DNA of 64,000 bases from positions 1 through 64,000 of the forward strand of contig DASXVQ010000130.1 in the NCBI GenBank assembly GCA_036504155.1, written 5' to 3'. Position 1 is the stretch's first letter, and each line of letters opens with the position of its first letter. This DNA is from JACRCT01 sp036504155. GTDB taxonomy: Bacteria > Myxococcota > Myxococcia > Myxococcales > UBA5297. The notes under the pieces were generated by a model that was not told the origin of the DNA, ran no database searches, and worked only from the letters and a program-made list of their open reading frames with translations. Below, piece after piece: positions 1 through 16,603 of the stretch. The translations under genes were made by a program, and so were the position numbers.

Positions 1-132
1 GGCTCGCGGTTTCGCTCCCCGCTTCTTTCAACGCCAATCTCGCGGTCGGCGCCTTGCGGGATCGCTCGGGGTCCCTACGACCAGGTTCCCCAGAGGACTT
101 TCACCTCCTAGTCACGCCCATGCTGGGCACAC
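1..132 (-). mobile_element. Group IIC intron, 5' end (domain I), cut by window edge
   Basis: Read on the minus strand from 132 downward, the sequence begins GTGTGCCCAGCATGGGCG and continues with an AGGAGGTGAAAGTCCTCT hairpin. This closely resembles, from memory, the 5' end of class IIC introns such as that of Oceanobacillus iheyensis (GUGUGCCCGGCAUGGGUG followed by a GGGUGAGAGUCCC hairpin). GUGYG is the conserved group II 5' end. Class IIC introns typically insert just behind rho-independent terminator hairpins, and here the putative intron starts about 10 bases beyond the rpoC terminator stem. The reverse transcriptase ORF and the domain V/VI end would lie outside the window. No comparison was run; the match is by recognition. 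Confidence 0.75.
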
Positions 133-141
133 CAAAGGGAA

Positions 142-171
142 GCGCCCGGTCCCCTCTCGGGAACCGGGCGC
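142..171 (-). terminator. rpoC terminator hairpin
   Basis: A 9-bp perfect stem (142-150 with 163-171) extended by an inner CCC/GGG pair forms about 60 bases after the rpoC stop. On the minus strand it is followed by TTCCCTTTG, a weak T-rich tract, and then by the putative intron 5' end. It closes the rplJL-rpoBC transcript. Confidence 0.7.
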
Positions 172-233
172 CGCCCTAACTTGACCACTCGAGTTCGGAG
201 GGGCAGGCCTCTGCGCCTGCCCAAGCCGTTCGG

Positions 234-4400
<4,167 letters not shown>

Positions 4401-4439
4401 GTGCATCTCCTCGCGGACGAAAACTTGAGAGATGGGGCA

Positions 4440-4472
4440 GCGGGGAGGAGGCGTCCGAGGCCTCCTCCCCGC
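4440..4472 (-). promoter_or_regulatory. rpoB-rpoC intergenic hairpin
   Basis: A perfect 13-bp GC-rich stem (4440-4452 with 4460-4472) with a 7-base loop fills the centre of the rpoB-rpoC gap. There is no T tract directly behind it on the minus strand, so it more likely acts as an RNA processing or pausing site, or as an mRNA stabiliser, than as a full terminator. Its function is inferred. Confidence 0.55.
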
Positions 4473-4491
4473 CCTTGCCTAGAGAGTTCCG

Positions 4492-8706
<4,215 letters not shown>

Positions 8707-8874
8707 CCGAGCTCCCATCGCGGGCGGGGTAGTCGCCGAGGGCTGGCTCACCAGCCGCTCGAGAGGTCCGCCGCGGAACGGACTTCAACCTGCGTTTTTT
8801 CGGGAATCCATCAGGGCCAACCCTTCGGGTGAAGCCCTTTGTTCCCGCTGTACTTCTCGACTTCAATGACGCGA

Positions 8875-8908
8875 GGAGGCCGGAGCGGCTTTCGCTGCCC
8901 CGGCCTCC
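8875..8908 (-). promoter_or_regulatory. rplL-rpoB intergenic hairpin (candidate attenuator)
   Basis: A 9-bp outer stem (8875-8883 with 8900-8908) and a 4-bp inner stem separated by a small bulge lie just behind rplL. In E. coli the same junction carries a partial terminator and RNase III site that sets the ribosomal protein to polymerase ratio. Equivalent function here is inferred from position and structure only. The rest of the 220-base gap shows nothing recognisable. Confidence 0.5.
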
Positions 8909-8926
8909 CCACAGAGGCACGCTTGC

Positions 8927-9301
8927 TTACTTGATCTCGACGGTCGCGCCCGCGGCCACGAGCTGGGCCTTGAGCTTCTCGGCCTCGTCCTTCTGGACGT
9001 TCTCCTTGACCGCCTTCGGAGCGCCCTCGACCAGGTCCTTGGCCTCCTTGAGGCCCAGGCCCGTGATCGCGCGGACTTCCTTGATCACGTTGATCTTGTT
9101 GGCGCCGGCCGACATCAACATGACGTTGAACTCGGTCTTGACCTCTGCGGCGGCAGCGGCCGGGCCAGCGGCCATCTGCATGGCAACCGGCGCGGCGGCG
9201 GAAACGCCCCACTTCTTCTCCAGCACCTTCACGAGCTCGGCGGCCTCCATGATGGTCAGGCCGGACAGGCTCTCGGAAATCGCGTTCAGATCAGCAGCCA
9301 T
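8927..9301 (-). CDS. rplL: 50S ribosomal protein L7/L12
   Basis: Stalk protein L7/L12, 124 residues, which recruits translational GTPases to the ribosome. It has the N-terminal dimerisation helices, an Ala/Gly-rich hinge (about residues 36-52) and the C-terminal domain with the conserved NKINVIKEVRAITGLGLKEA segment. The ATG at 9301 has a purine-rich GGAGAAGAAA leader. It lies about 100 bases behind rplJ with a hairpin between them, which may adjust the 4:1 L12:L10 ratio. Confidence 0.97.
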   Translation of the reverse strand: MAADLNAISESLSGLTIMEAAELVKVLEKKWGVSAAAPVAMQMAAGPAAAAAEVKTEFNVMLMSAGANKINVIKEVRAITGLGLKEAKDLVEGAPKAVKENVQKDEAEKLKAQLVAAGATVEIK

Positions 9302-9364
9302 TTTCTTCTCCAGAGCTTTCTAATCACGCGGCACATCGGCCGCAGGGGTTGTACCTTCTTGCGT

Positions 9365-9391
9365 CCGCCCGCCCTTCTGCTGGGCGAGCGG
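9365..9391 (-). promoter_or_regulatory. rplJ-rplL intergenic hairpin
   Basis: A 10-bp stem with one mismatch (9365-9374 with 9382-9391) and a 7-base loop lies between rplJ and rplL. There is no T tract. The role is unknown; processing or translation coupling are possible. Confidence 0.4.
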
Positions 9392-9403
9392 CTGCACGAC
9401 AAA

Positions 9404-9934
9404 TCACGCCTTCTTGGCCTCGGCTTCGCGATGCGCCTCGATGACGCGCACGAGCCCGCTCTGCGGCTGGGTGAGGACGCTGGCCAGCAACTGCGCCGGC
9501 TTGATGATGATCCCCAACAGCATGGAACGCAGCTCGGGAACGCCGGGCATCTTGCTCAGCTCCACGACCTCCTTGGGGGCGAGCTTCTTGCCCTCGAGGA
9601 CGCCGCCGCGGATCTCCATCTTGCCCTTCGACTTCTCGATGAAGTCCTGCAGCATCTTGGCCGGCGAGATCGGATCCTCGTACCCCATGATGAGGGCGCA
9701 AGGGCCTTCGAACAGATCGCCCAGCACCTCGGCCGCAGTACCCTTGGCCGCGCGCTTGGCGAGCGTGTTCTTCACGACCTTGTACTCCACCTTCTGCGCG
9801 CGGAACTTCTTGCGCAGGTCGGTGATGGTCGCGACGTTGATGTCCTTGGGCGTCGCCACGATAGCCACCTTGGCGCGCGTGAGCTTGTCGTGAAGCTCGG
9901 TAATCGCCTGCTCCTTTTCGCTCTTCTTAAGCAC
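9404..9934 (-). CDS. rplJ: 50S ribosomal protein L10
   Basis: L10, 176 residues, is the stalk base that binds the L12 dimers; its N-terminal part has the usual helix followed by a TDLRKKFRAQKVEYKVVKNT-type segment (here TDLRKKFRAQKV and YKVVKNTLAKRA), and the C-terminal helix that holds L12. The start is GTG at 9934, with AAAGGTGG upstream at a somewhat long spacing. It has its own promoter and a leader of about 265 bases, and is the first gene of the rplJL-rpoBC transcript. L10 or L10-L12 binding to this leader is the known autoregulatory mechanism in other bacteria. Confidence 0.97.
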   Translation of the reverse strand: MLKKSEKEQAITELHDKLTRAKVAIVATPKDINVATITDLRKKFRAQKVEYKVVKNTLAKRAAKGTAAEVLGDLFEGPCALIMGYEDPISPAKMLQDFIEKSKGKMEIRGGVLEGKKLAPKEVVELSKMPGVPELRSMLLGIIIKPAQLLASVLTQPQSGLVRVIEAHREAEAKKA

Positions 9935-10200
9935 CAGGTATCACCACCTTTCACAGGGCCCCGGAGTCCGGTGGCCCGTCGTTGCCTGGTACAAGGAGCA
10001 GGGACCAACTAAAGGTGCGACCCCTTGCTTTCCCGTCTCGGCAGGCTGGCAGCTTCGCCGCTTAGACCTTCGCCCTTCGTCCATTCGGCCCACCACTCTT
10101 TTCCTCGAGCGGTCTCACGAGCCTTCGGCTTCGGAGCTAGGTGCCTGCTGTCTTGAACCAGGAATCGGGACCGGAACTTGCTTTCCGGTCCTTTCGTTGC
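9935..10200 (-). promoter_or_regulatory. rplJ leader (L10 autoregulatory region, inferred)
   Basis: The untranslated region between the rplJ promoter and its GTG is about 265 bases and rich in GAAAGCAAG and GGxxGAAG motifs. It contains a clear hairpin at 10169-10192 (GGACCGGAA paired with TTCCGGTCC). Position, length and structure fit an L10 leader. I could not draw the full kink-turn binding site with confidence. Confidence 0.5.
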
Positions 10201-10207
10201 GCGGCGG

Positions 10208-10236
10208 CTTTTAATGCATCCGCGCTTCGCTGTCAA
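10208..10236 (-). promoter_or_regulatory. Sigma70-type promoter of rplJL-rpoBC
   Basis: On the minus strand a perfect TTGACA (10236-10231) is followed by a 17-base spacer and TAAAAG (10213-10208). Transcription would start near 10201, giving the long rplJ leader. It separates rplJL-rpoBC from the upstream rplKA genes. Confidence 0.65.
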
Positions 10237-10288
10237 ACGTTCCTCGAGTGGCACAGGAAATAAGCGTGCCAACCCTCGAAGACACTGA

Positions 10289-10321
10289 CGCCCGGCGAGC
10301 CCGTGAGAGGGCTGCCGGGCG
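10289..10321 (-). terminator. Hairpin behind rplA
   Basis: An 8-bp GC-rich stem (10289-10296 with 10314-10321) with an inner AGCCC/GGGCT stem starts 16 bases after the rplA stop. There is no good T tract, so termination may be partial or factor-assisted. It lies upstream of the rplJ promoter and probably divides the two transcripts. Confidence 0.5.
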
Positions 10322-10336
10322 CCTGATTCCGGTAGC

Positions 10337-11098
10337 TTAGGCCGTCTTGTGCGCGGAGGTGATGGCCGACGCGTCGATCTTGACCGACGGGCCCATCGTG
10401 GTGCTGATGGCGACCGCCTTGAGGTACACGCCCTTCGCGGACGAGGGCTTGGCCTTCATGATGACGTCCATCAGCGTGGTGAAGTTGTCCTTGAGCTTGT
10501 CGGCCGCGAAGCTGGCCTTGCCCAGGCGCGCGTGCACGATGCCCGCCTTCTCCACCCGGAACTCCACCTTGCCGCCCTTGAGCTCCTTGACGGCGCGGGT
10601 GATGTCCATGGTCACGGTGCCCAGCTTGGGGTTGGGCATCAGGCCGCGGGGCCCGAGGACCTTACCGAGGCGGCCGACGACGCCCATCATGTCCGGGGTG
10701 GCGACGGTCGCGTCGAAGTCCAGGAAGCCGCCGGTGATCTTCTCGCCCAGGTCCTCGGCGCCCACCACGTCGGCGCCGGCCTCGGTCGCCTCGCGGGCCT
10801 TCTCGCCCTTGGCGAACACGGCCACGCGCATCGACTTGCCGGTGCCGTGGGGCAGCACGACGGCGCCGCGGACCATCTGGTCGGCGTACTTGGGGTCGAC
10901 GCCCAGGTTGATGGCGACCTCGACGGTCTCGTCGAAGGTCTTGCGCTCGGTCTTCGCCTTGCCCTTCTTGGCGTCCGCCGTGCGGATCTCCATGCGCTTG
11001 TCGTAGCTCTGCTTGAGCAGCGTGAACGCCTGCTCGATGGGGTACTTCTTGGTGTTGTCGATGAGCTCCGCCGCTGCCTTGTATGCCTTGCCTGCCAT
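10337..11098 (-). CDS. rplA: 50S ribosomal protein L1
   Basis: L1, 253 residues, binds 23S rRNA at the mobile L1 stalk and in other bacteria represses its own rplK-rplA mRNA. The protein has the family core (MPNPKLGTVT and the GPRGLMPNPK loop, residues near 125-140). The ATG at 11098 has AGGAGA eight bases upstream and gives MAGKAYKAAAELID; the longer frame to 11185 lacks a ribosome site and is not used. It follows rplK by 95 bases with small hairpins in the gap. Confidence 0.97.
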   Translation of the reverse strand: MAGKAYKAAAELIDNTKKYPIEQAFTLLKQSYDKRMEIRTADAKKGKAKTERKTFDETVEVAINLGVDPKYADQMVRGAVVLPHGTGKSMRVAVFAKGEKAREATEAGADVVGAEDLGEKITGGFLDFDATVATPDMMGVVGRLGKVLGPRGLMPNPKLGTVTMDITRAVKELKGGKVEFRVEKAGIVHARLGKASFAADKLKDNFTTLMDVIMKAKPSSAKGVYLKAVAISTTMGPSVKIDASAITSAHKTA

Positions 11099-11193
11099 CG
11101 CTTCTCTCCTTGGGGTGGTCTTCGCGAGCCGCCGTGCGGCTCTCCCACCGAAAAAGGCCTGCCGGCGCGAAGCCGGCGATCCCAACCGTTTGG

Positions 11194-11646
11194 CTACTTG
11201 CCCACGATCTCGATGCCCATCGAGCGCGCGGTGCCCTCGATCGTCCGCATGGCTGCCTCGAGGCTGGCGGCGGTCATGTCGGTCATCTTGAGCTTGGCGA
11301 TGTCCTCAACCTGCTTCTTGGTCACCTTGCCGACCTTCTCCTTGCCGGGGCGGTGCGAGCCAGAGCCCTTCTTCTTGTCGGTGTGCAGGCCTGCCGCCTT
11401 CTTGAGCAGGACCGCGGCCGGGGGCGTCCGCAGCGTGAAGCTGAACGAGCGGTCGGAGTAGACGGTGATGATGACCGGGATGATGAGCGCGTCCTTGGCC
11501 TGCGCCTGGGTCGCGGCGTTGAACTGCTTGCAGAAGTCCATGATGTTCACGCCGTGCTGGCCGAGCGCGGGGCCCACGGGGGGCGCCGGGTTCGCCTTGC
11601 CGGCGGGGATCTGCAGCTTGACCTGTCCAGTGACCTTCTTCGCCAT
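11194..11646 (-). CDS. rplK: 50S ribosomal protein L11
   Basis: L11, 150 residues, forms part of the GTPase-associated centre and is needed for RelA stimulation by uncharged tRNA. The N-terminal PAGKANPAPPVGPALGQHGV and C-terminal rRNA-binding domain are typical. Start ATG at 11646 with GAAGGTGGAA upstream. The 193-base gap to nusG holds a GGGCGG/CCGCCC hairpin (11674-11690) close to the start, in a place where an L1 repressor site could lie. Confidence 0.97.
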   Translation of the reverse strand: MAKKVTGQVKLQIPAGKANPAPPVGPALGQHGVNIMDFCKQFNAATQAQAKDALIIPVIITVYSDRSFSFTLRTPPAAVLLKKAAGLHTDKKKGSGSHRPGKEKVGKVTKKQVEDIAKLKMTDMTAASLEAAMRTIEGTARSMGIEIVGK

Positions 11647-11839
11647 TGTCGTTCCACCTTCTGTGGTGCGAGCGGGCGGTGTTTCCGCCCTCCCACGGGA
11701 AAACAGGCTGTCGGCTGCTGGCGCCAGGCTGTAGGTCGACCTCGCCTGCTCCGACCTGCCGCCCTCGCCTGCTGCCTCCGCCTGTGCTGATTCGGCTGGT
11801 GGGGCTTGCCCTACCGCCTACGGCCTAGAAGCCTGCTTC

Positions 11840-12421
11840 TCAGGTCTTCTCTACCTGCATGAAGTCGAGCTCGACCGGAGTGGCGCGCCCGAAGATCGAC
11901 ACGAGCACCTTCACCCGGCCCTTGGCGGCGTCGACCTCCTCGACGGTGCCGTTGAAGTTCGAGAACGGGCCGTCGATGACGCGCACGTTGTCGCCGGTCT
12001 CGAACTGCACCTTCGGCTTGGGCTTGTTGACGCCCTCGCTCATCTGCTGGGTGAGCCGGCGGACCTCGTCCTCCCTGATGGACGGGATCTTCTCGGGCTC
12101 CATGGTCTGGGTGCCGCCGACGAACCCGGTGATCTTCGGGGTCGACTTCACCAGGTGCCAGCTGCGGTCGTCCATGGCCATCTGGACGATGATGTAGCCG
12201 GGGAAGAACTTGCGCTTGGTGGTGCGCTTCTCGCCCTTGATCATCTCCACCACCTGCTCGGTGGGGATGAGGATCTCGCCGAACCACTCGGCCATGCCCT
12301 CGAGCCGGATGCGCTCCTCGAGCGACTTCTTGGCCTTGTTCTCGAAGCCGGAGTACGTGTGCACCACGTACCACCGCTTGTCGCGCTTGCCCGCCTCGGG
12401 CGTCTTGTCGGTCTCAGCCAT
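11840..12421 (-). CDS. nusG: Transcription termination/antitermination factor NusG
   Basis: NusG, 193 residues, binds the RNA polymerase clamp through its N-terminal NGN domain (WYVVHTYSGFENKAKKSLEE, from about residue 17) and links to Rho or ribosomal S10 through the C-terminal KOW domain (GPFSNFNGTVEEVDAAKGRV). It follows secE by about 50 bases, the standard order. Confidence 0.97.
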   Translation of the reverse strand: MAETDKTPEAGKRDKRWYVVHTYSGFENKAKKSLEERIRLEGMAEWFGEILIPTEQVVEMIKGEKRTTKRKFFPGYIIVQMAMDDRSWHLVKSTPKITGFVGGTQTMEPEKIPSIREDEVRRLTQQMSEGVNKPKPKVQFETGDNVRVIDGPFSNFNGTVEEVDAAKGRVKVLVSIFGRATPVELDFMQVEKT

Positions 12422-12472
12422 CGGTTTTGGTCTTCCCCTCGGAAGTTGTGTCCTGGTCCCTGTCGTTGCGCT

Positions 12473-12907
12473 CTAACCGCCGGTGATCCAGCGCAGCCCC
12501 GCGGGAACCCAGATGGTCATGACCTTCGAGGCGATGAAGTCGAAGAAGAAGAGGATGAGCGAAGAGACCAGGCTGGCGATCACCACGGCGATGGTGGAGA
12601 CGCGGGTCTCGGCGATGGACGGCCAGCTCACCCGCTTGAGCTCCGCGGCGATGTCCAGCCCGCCCTCGCGAAGCTTGGGGTTCATGTAGACGTAGATGGC
12701 CACGCCCGCCGAGATGGCGAACCCGACGATCGCCGTGAGGGTCAGGTCCTCGACGAGGACCTGCGGGTCGTTCAGCTTCAGGCCCGCGAAGATCGCCTTG
12801 GCGACCTGGTCGAGGAACATGCCGCCGGTCACCGCAAGGGCAACCAGCGCGATGCCCACCATCCGCTTGGGCTCCATCTTCGAACCGATGCTGGGGGCTG
12901 CGTCCAT
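12473..12907 (-). CDS. secE: Preprotein translocase subunit SecE
   Basis: SecE, about 144 residues, is the clamp subunit of the SecYEG channel. Three hydrophobic segments are visible (about 17-35, 52-72 and 115-135) with the conserved cytoplasmic ELKRVSWPS amphipathic motif before the last one. This three-span form resembles E. coli SecE rather than the single-span form. I chose ATG 12907, with AAGGGA about ten bases upstream; a GTG at 12916 would add three residues and has a poorly placed site. Confidence 0.93.
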   Translation of the reverse strand: MDAAPSIGSKMEPKRMVGIALVALAVTGGMFLDQVAKAIFAGLKLNDPQVLVEDLTLTAIVGFAISAGVAIYVYMNPKLREGGLDIAAELKRVSWPSIAETRVSTIAVVIASLVSSLILFFFDFIASKVMTIWVPAGLRWITGG

Positions 12908-13061
12908 GCCTTTCACGTCCCTTCAACGCGGCAGACTCGCCGCCGTCACCAACCGTCAGATAAAACGCCGCAAAGCCCCAAACACCTCCCGCGCGCCCCT
13001 GGTCGACCTTGCGTCGCCGTCAGGAGCTTGCAGGGAGGTCAAGGGGCTTCCCGGAAGCGTG

Positions 13062-13135
<74 letters not shown>

Positions 13136-13215
13136 ATTCCACGACCTTCGAAGTGAACCAAGGCCGCGACTGGTGTTTCCTGCGAGCGCCGCTGCCGGCG
13201 AACCCCCAGGAGAGG

Positions 13216-13368
13216 CTACTTCGTTTCCTTGTGCTCGGTGTGCTTGCGGCAGCGCTTGCAGTACTTGGAGAGCACGAGCTTGTCCGGCATCGTGCGCTTG
13301 TTCTTGGTCGTGGAGTAGTTGCGCTCTTTGCAGACGGTGCACTCGAGCGAGATGATGCTGCGGTTCAT
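13216..13368 (-). CDS. rpmG: 50S ribosomal protein L33 (zinc-binding form)
   Basis: A short gene of 50 residues beginning MNRSIISLECTVCKERNY. Cysteines at 10, 13, 37 and 40 form the zinc ribbon of the C+ type of L33, so the organism may have a zinc-responsive C- paralogue elsewhere. ATG 13368 is preceded by AAGGA at an 8-base spacing. It is flanked by tRNA-Thr and tRNA-Trp; the tuf gene expected upstream is absent. Confidence 0.95.
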   Translation of the reverse strand: MNRSIISLECTVCKERNYSTTKNKRTMPDKLVLSKYCKRCRKHTEHKETK

Positions 13369-13426
13369 GGCTTCATCCTTCCGTACGGCTCGTCGACTAC
13401 GGCTACGACCGACCGATTCTTCTTTG

Positions 13427-13499
<73 letters not shown>

Positions 13500-13577
13500 C
13501 TGCTTCTTCCTACCACTTCCCTGCCTGCTGCCGTCTGCCTTCTTGCTGCTGCTCTCGCTGCGATGCGGGCGCTTCAG

Positions 13578-13650
<73 letters not shown>

Positions 13651-13672
13651 ATCCTCCGGTTCGTTCTCGCCT

Positions 13673-13755
13673 TGGACGGGGGTGGATTCGAACCACCGAA
13701 GGCATGAGCCGACAGATTTACAGTCTGTTCCCTTTGGCCGCTCGGGAACCCGTCC
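13673..13755 (-). tRNA. tRNA-Tyr (anticodon GUA)
   Basis: Class II tRNA of 83 bases with a long variable arm. Acceptor GGACGGG/CCCGTCC, anticodon stem ACAGA/TCTGT and loop CTGTAAA. Confidence 0.96.
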
Positions 13756-13830
13756 GTCCAGTGTCCTGTTTGAAGCCGCCTACCCTTCCCAACCGACCGA
13801 CCCGCCATCCCGTTCGCCGCTTCACTTCAA

Positions 13831-13903
13831 AGCCGGCGGCGGGAATCGAACCCGCGACCCTCTGCTTACAAGGCAGGCGCTCTACCAGCTGAGCTACGCC
13901 GAC
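13831..13903 (-). tRNA. tRNA-Thr (anticodon UGU)
   Basis: Cloverleaf with acceptor GTCGGCG/CGCCGGC, anticodon stem CCTGC/GCAGA and loop CTTGTAA. It is the first gene of the tRNA-rpmG-secE-nusG transcript. Confidence 0.96.
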
Positions 13904-13958
13904 GCTTTGCCTCACCGCGCCGGTTTTCGTCTCACCCGGCCATCCAAAAAGAGCGCGT

Positions 13959-13988
13959 GTTCTACTTGTCCCGGCCCCGGGTTGTCAA
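13959..13988 (-). promoter_or_regulatory. Promoter of the tRNA-rpmG-secE-nusG transcript
   Basis: On the minus strand a perfect TTGACA (13988-13983) is followed by an 18-base spacer and TAGAAC (13964-13959). The bases after the -10 box are GC-rich (ACGCGCTC), a discriminator typical of stringently controlled stable RNA promoters. That control is inferred. Confidence 0.7.
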
Positions 13989-14042
13989 GCGGTCATTTAC
14001 GGCCGCTCGACTCCCCGTGCGAACGCCACCAGCCGGAGGGGC

Positions 14043-16451
14043 CTAGGGACGGTCGGCGTACCACTCGCCGAACTGGTGATTCTCGTCGCCCTGGCCGTCG
14101 AACTTGCCGTACCAGACGCCGGGCGCCAGCCGGTCCGCCACGTTCGACGTGTTGCCGGGCAAGAGCACCACGCCCGCCTTGCCCGTCAGCGACATGGGCA
14201 CGTCGGAGTTGAGCCCGTTGATGAGGTTGATGAGCTGCTGGATGAGCGAGTTCTTGGCGCTGTTGCAGACGCCAGTCACGTCGATCATCGAGGCGTACTG
14301 GGCGAGGTCGGGGCCGAGGATGTCGGCGACCACGTCCTGGATCCACGTGTTGACCTTGGCGCAGTCGACGACGGCGCCGAGCGCCGCCTCGAGGGTGGTG
14401 TACTTGCCCTTGGTCTCCAGCTTCACGAGCAGGTCGATGAGGTACATCACCGCCTTGCCGAACTTGAAATTGACGTTGTGCGTGTCGATGTGCAGGGTCG
14501 AGTCATCCACACGCCCGGTGAACTGCGAGGGCGTCGGGTGGATGGCGGCCTTGATGAGGTCGACCTCCACGCGCGCGCACTGCGGCGGCGGGGCGCCCGG
14601 CGCGGGCGTCTTGCAGGTGGTCGTGTACCAGAAGAAATAGGCCTTCTTCCAATCGTCCACACCCGACACCGTGTGCCGGTCGGTCTGCCCGGCGCCCGGC
14701 TGCACGATGTTCATGTCGGAGTGGATCTCCATGGTCTGGATGACCGTGGAGACGTCAGCCCCGATGTGCGCCACCTGCTGCACCCAGTCGGGCACGTAGT
14801 CGCCGACGACGCCGCAGACCGCGTCGTCGACCGCGTCGCCGATGAGCATCTGGACCCAGCCGGGCAGGTACTGGCTGACGTGGCAGTCCACGATGGCCTG
14901 GGCGGTGCTGAAGATGGTGTCGATGGTCGAGAGGGTGCTCTGCACGTTGGCCGGCGTCAGGCCGGCGAGGTGGAAGGTCTGCACGGCCTTCCACTGCCCG
15001 CCGACGTCGTAGATGACGACCGGGGCGTCCATGCAGGTGCCGGTGGCCGGATCGCAGACCTGCGGGAAGCAGTTCCAGTCCTCGGTGCAGCCCGCGACGC
15101 AGATGTGGAGGGTCGGGTCGCAGATGGGCGTCGCCCCGCCGCACCCCGAGTTGCTGTCGCAGCCGGCGGTGCAGGTGCCGGTGTTGGGGTTGCAGTACTC
15201 GCCCATGGCGCACTCGGCGGACGAGGCGCAGGCCTTGCCGGACGAGCCCTTGGAGACACAGCGCACCCCGTCGCAGCGGTAGTTGGTGGGGCAGTCGGCG
15301 TCGGTGGAGCACAGCTTCTGCGTCGGGAAGAGGCAGGTCTGCGTGGTCGGGTCGCAGAACTTGGGGGCGGTGCAGTCCTGGTCGCTCTGGCACTTGGGCG
15401 GGACGCACTCCTTGGCGACGGGGTCGCAGGTCCAGCCGGCGGCGCACTCGCTGTTCTGGGTGCAGGTGATGTTGGGGACGCACTGGCCGCCGCTGCAGGT
15501 GAAGCCCTGGTTGCAGTCCGAGGGGACGGTGCACTGCGGCTTGGGCACGCACTTCCTGCTCGCCGTGTCGCAGCGCTCGGTGGCGCGGCAGTCGGCGTCC
15601 TTGGTGCAGGCGATGTCCTTCTTGACCGTGACCTTGAAGGTCAGCGAGGAGGCGTACTGCTCGCTCACCACGATGGAGAAGCCGTACTCGGCCGCGACCG
15701 AGGTCACGCTCAGGGTCAGGCGGGCGACGCCGTCGACGCCGGTGACGATGGTATCGGCGTCGACGTCCCGGTGGTTGAGCAGCGCGTTGCCGCGCGAGCC
15801 GATGACGTCGAAGTTGAGCGTCCCGCCGGCCAAGGGCCGGTACATCGCCGGCTGCGTGGGGTCGGGCTCGTTGAGCCGGACGATGATGGTGGCCGGCGAG
15901 TTGGAGGCCAGGGTGACCGTGGTCGAGCTCAGCGGCTCGAGCTTTCGCACCGGCTGCTTGGTGTCGATGATCCAGACCGCCTGGTCGGCGGCGGCGACCT
16001 TGGCCGAGGACGCGGTGACGCGGGCGGTGCCGATGGCCAGGGGCGCGGTGAACTGCACCTGCACCAGGCCCGCGGCGTTGGTCTGGGCGATCTGGGTCTC
16101 CAGCGTGCCGGCGCCCTCGAGGACGAAGGTGACCGTCTCGTTGGGCACCGAGCCGACGCCCACGCTCACCAGCAGGGCGGTCAGGGTGTGCGTCTCGCCG
16201 TACTGGAGGATGGGGTGCGGGTCGCCCACCACGTTCAGCATGCGGGCGGTGTCCTTCTGGATCCCTCCGTCGAACCCGTGGAAGGTGCCGGCGTCCTCCT
16301 CGGGGACGATGACGGTCTCCGCGTCGGGGCGCGAAGCGTCGGCGCGGGCGGGCGGCTTGGTGGCGGGCTGGCTGCCGCAACCTGCTGCGGCGAGCCCGAA
16401 GGCGACGGCGAGTGAAGCGATCGCAACGACCCAATTCTGGCGCTTGACCAT
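14043..16451 (-). CDS. Cysteine-rich lipoprotein with Ig-like region
   Basis: 802 residues. The N-terminus has a lipoprotein signal with lipobox LAAAGC (Cys25). Residues about 50-280 read as two beta-sandwich Ig-like domains (PILQYGETHTLTALLVSVG and similar). Residues about 280-490 hold serial disulfide-rich repeats of the type CTxDxDC-P-x-CD-x5-C with roughly 40 cysteines, a style frequent in Myxococcota surface proteins. The last 300 residues contain no motif I recognise. It is predicted to be anchored in the outer membrane facing outward. A site AGGAG lies before the ATG. The function is unknown; adhesion or surface display is a guess. Confidence 0.85.
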   Translation of the reverse strand: MVKRQNWVVAIASLAVAFGLAAAGCGSQPATKPPARADASRPDAETVIVPEEDAGTFHGFDGGIQKDTARMLNVVGDPHPILQYGETHTLTALLVSVGVGSVPNETVTFVLEGAGTLETQIAQTNAAGLVQVQFTAPLAIGTARVTASSAKVAAADQAVWIIDTKQPVRKLEPLSSTTVTLASNSPATIIVRLNEPDPTQPAMYRPLAGGTLNFDVIGSRGNALLNHRDVDADTIVTGVDGVARLTLSVTSVAAEYGFSIVVSEQYASSLTFKVTVKKDIACTKDADCRATERCDTASRKCVPKPQCTVPSDCNQGFTCSGGQCVPNITCTQNSECAAGWTCDPVAKECVPPKCQSDQDCTAPKFCDPTTQTCLFPTQKLCSTDADCPTNYRCDGVRCVSKGSSGKACASSAECAMGEYCNPNTGTCTAGCDSNSGCGGATPICDPTLHICVAGCTEDWNCFPQVCDPATGTCMDAPVVIYDVGGQWKAVQTFHLAGLTPANVQSTLSTIDTIFSTAQAIVDCHVSQYLPGWVQMLIGDAVDDAVCGVVGDYVPDWVQQVAHIGADVSTVIQTMEIHSDMNIVQPGAGQTDRHTVSGVDDWKKAYFFWYTTTCKTPAPGAPPPQCARVEVDLIKAAIHPTPSQFTGRVDDSTLHIDTHNVNFKFGKAVMYLIDLLVKLETKGKYTTLEAALGAVVDCAKVNTWIQDVVADILGPDLAQYASMIDVTGVCNSAKNSLIQQLINLINGLNSDVPMSLTGKAGVVLLPGNTSNVADRLAPGVWYGKFDGQGDENHQFGEWYADRP

Positions 16452-16603
16452 GGGTGCTCCTGCGCGGGCCCTGAGCCCGCCGGCCGGCTGAGAAGACGTC
16501 GCGGCAACGCGCGGGGAAGGCGCTTGGCCGCCGCCCGCAAGAATGCCTCAGATCCAGCCTGCTTAGGAAGCGCTCGATGGCCTGTTCGGAAATGCTCGCG
16601 CGC

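Noticed and set aside
4401..4406. ATG at 4406 as rpoC start
   Set aside because: It touches the GGAG Shine-Dalgarno; the GTG two codons later has correct spacing and restores family numbering.
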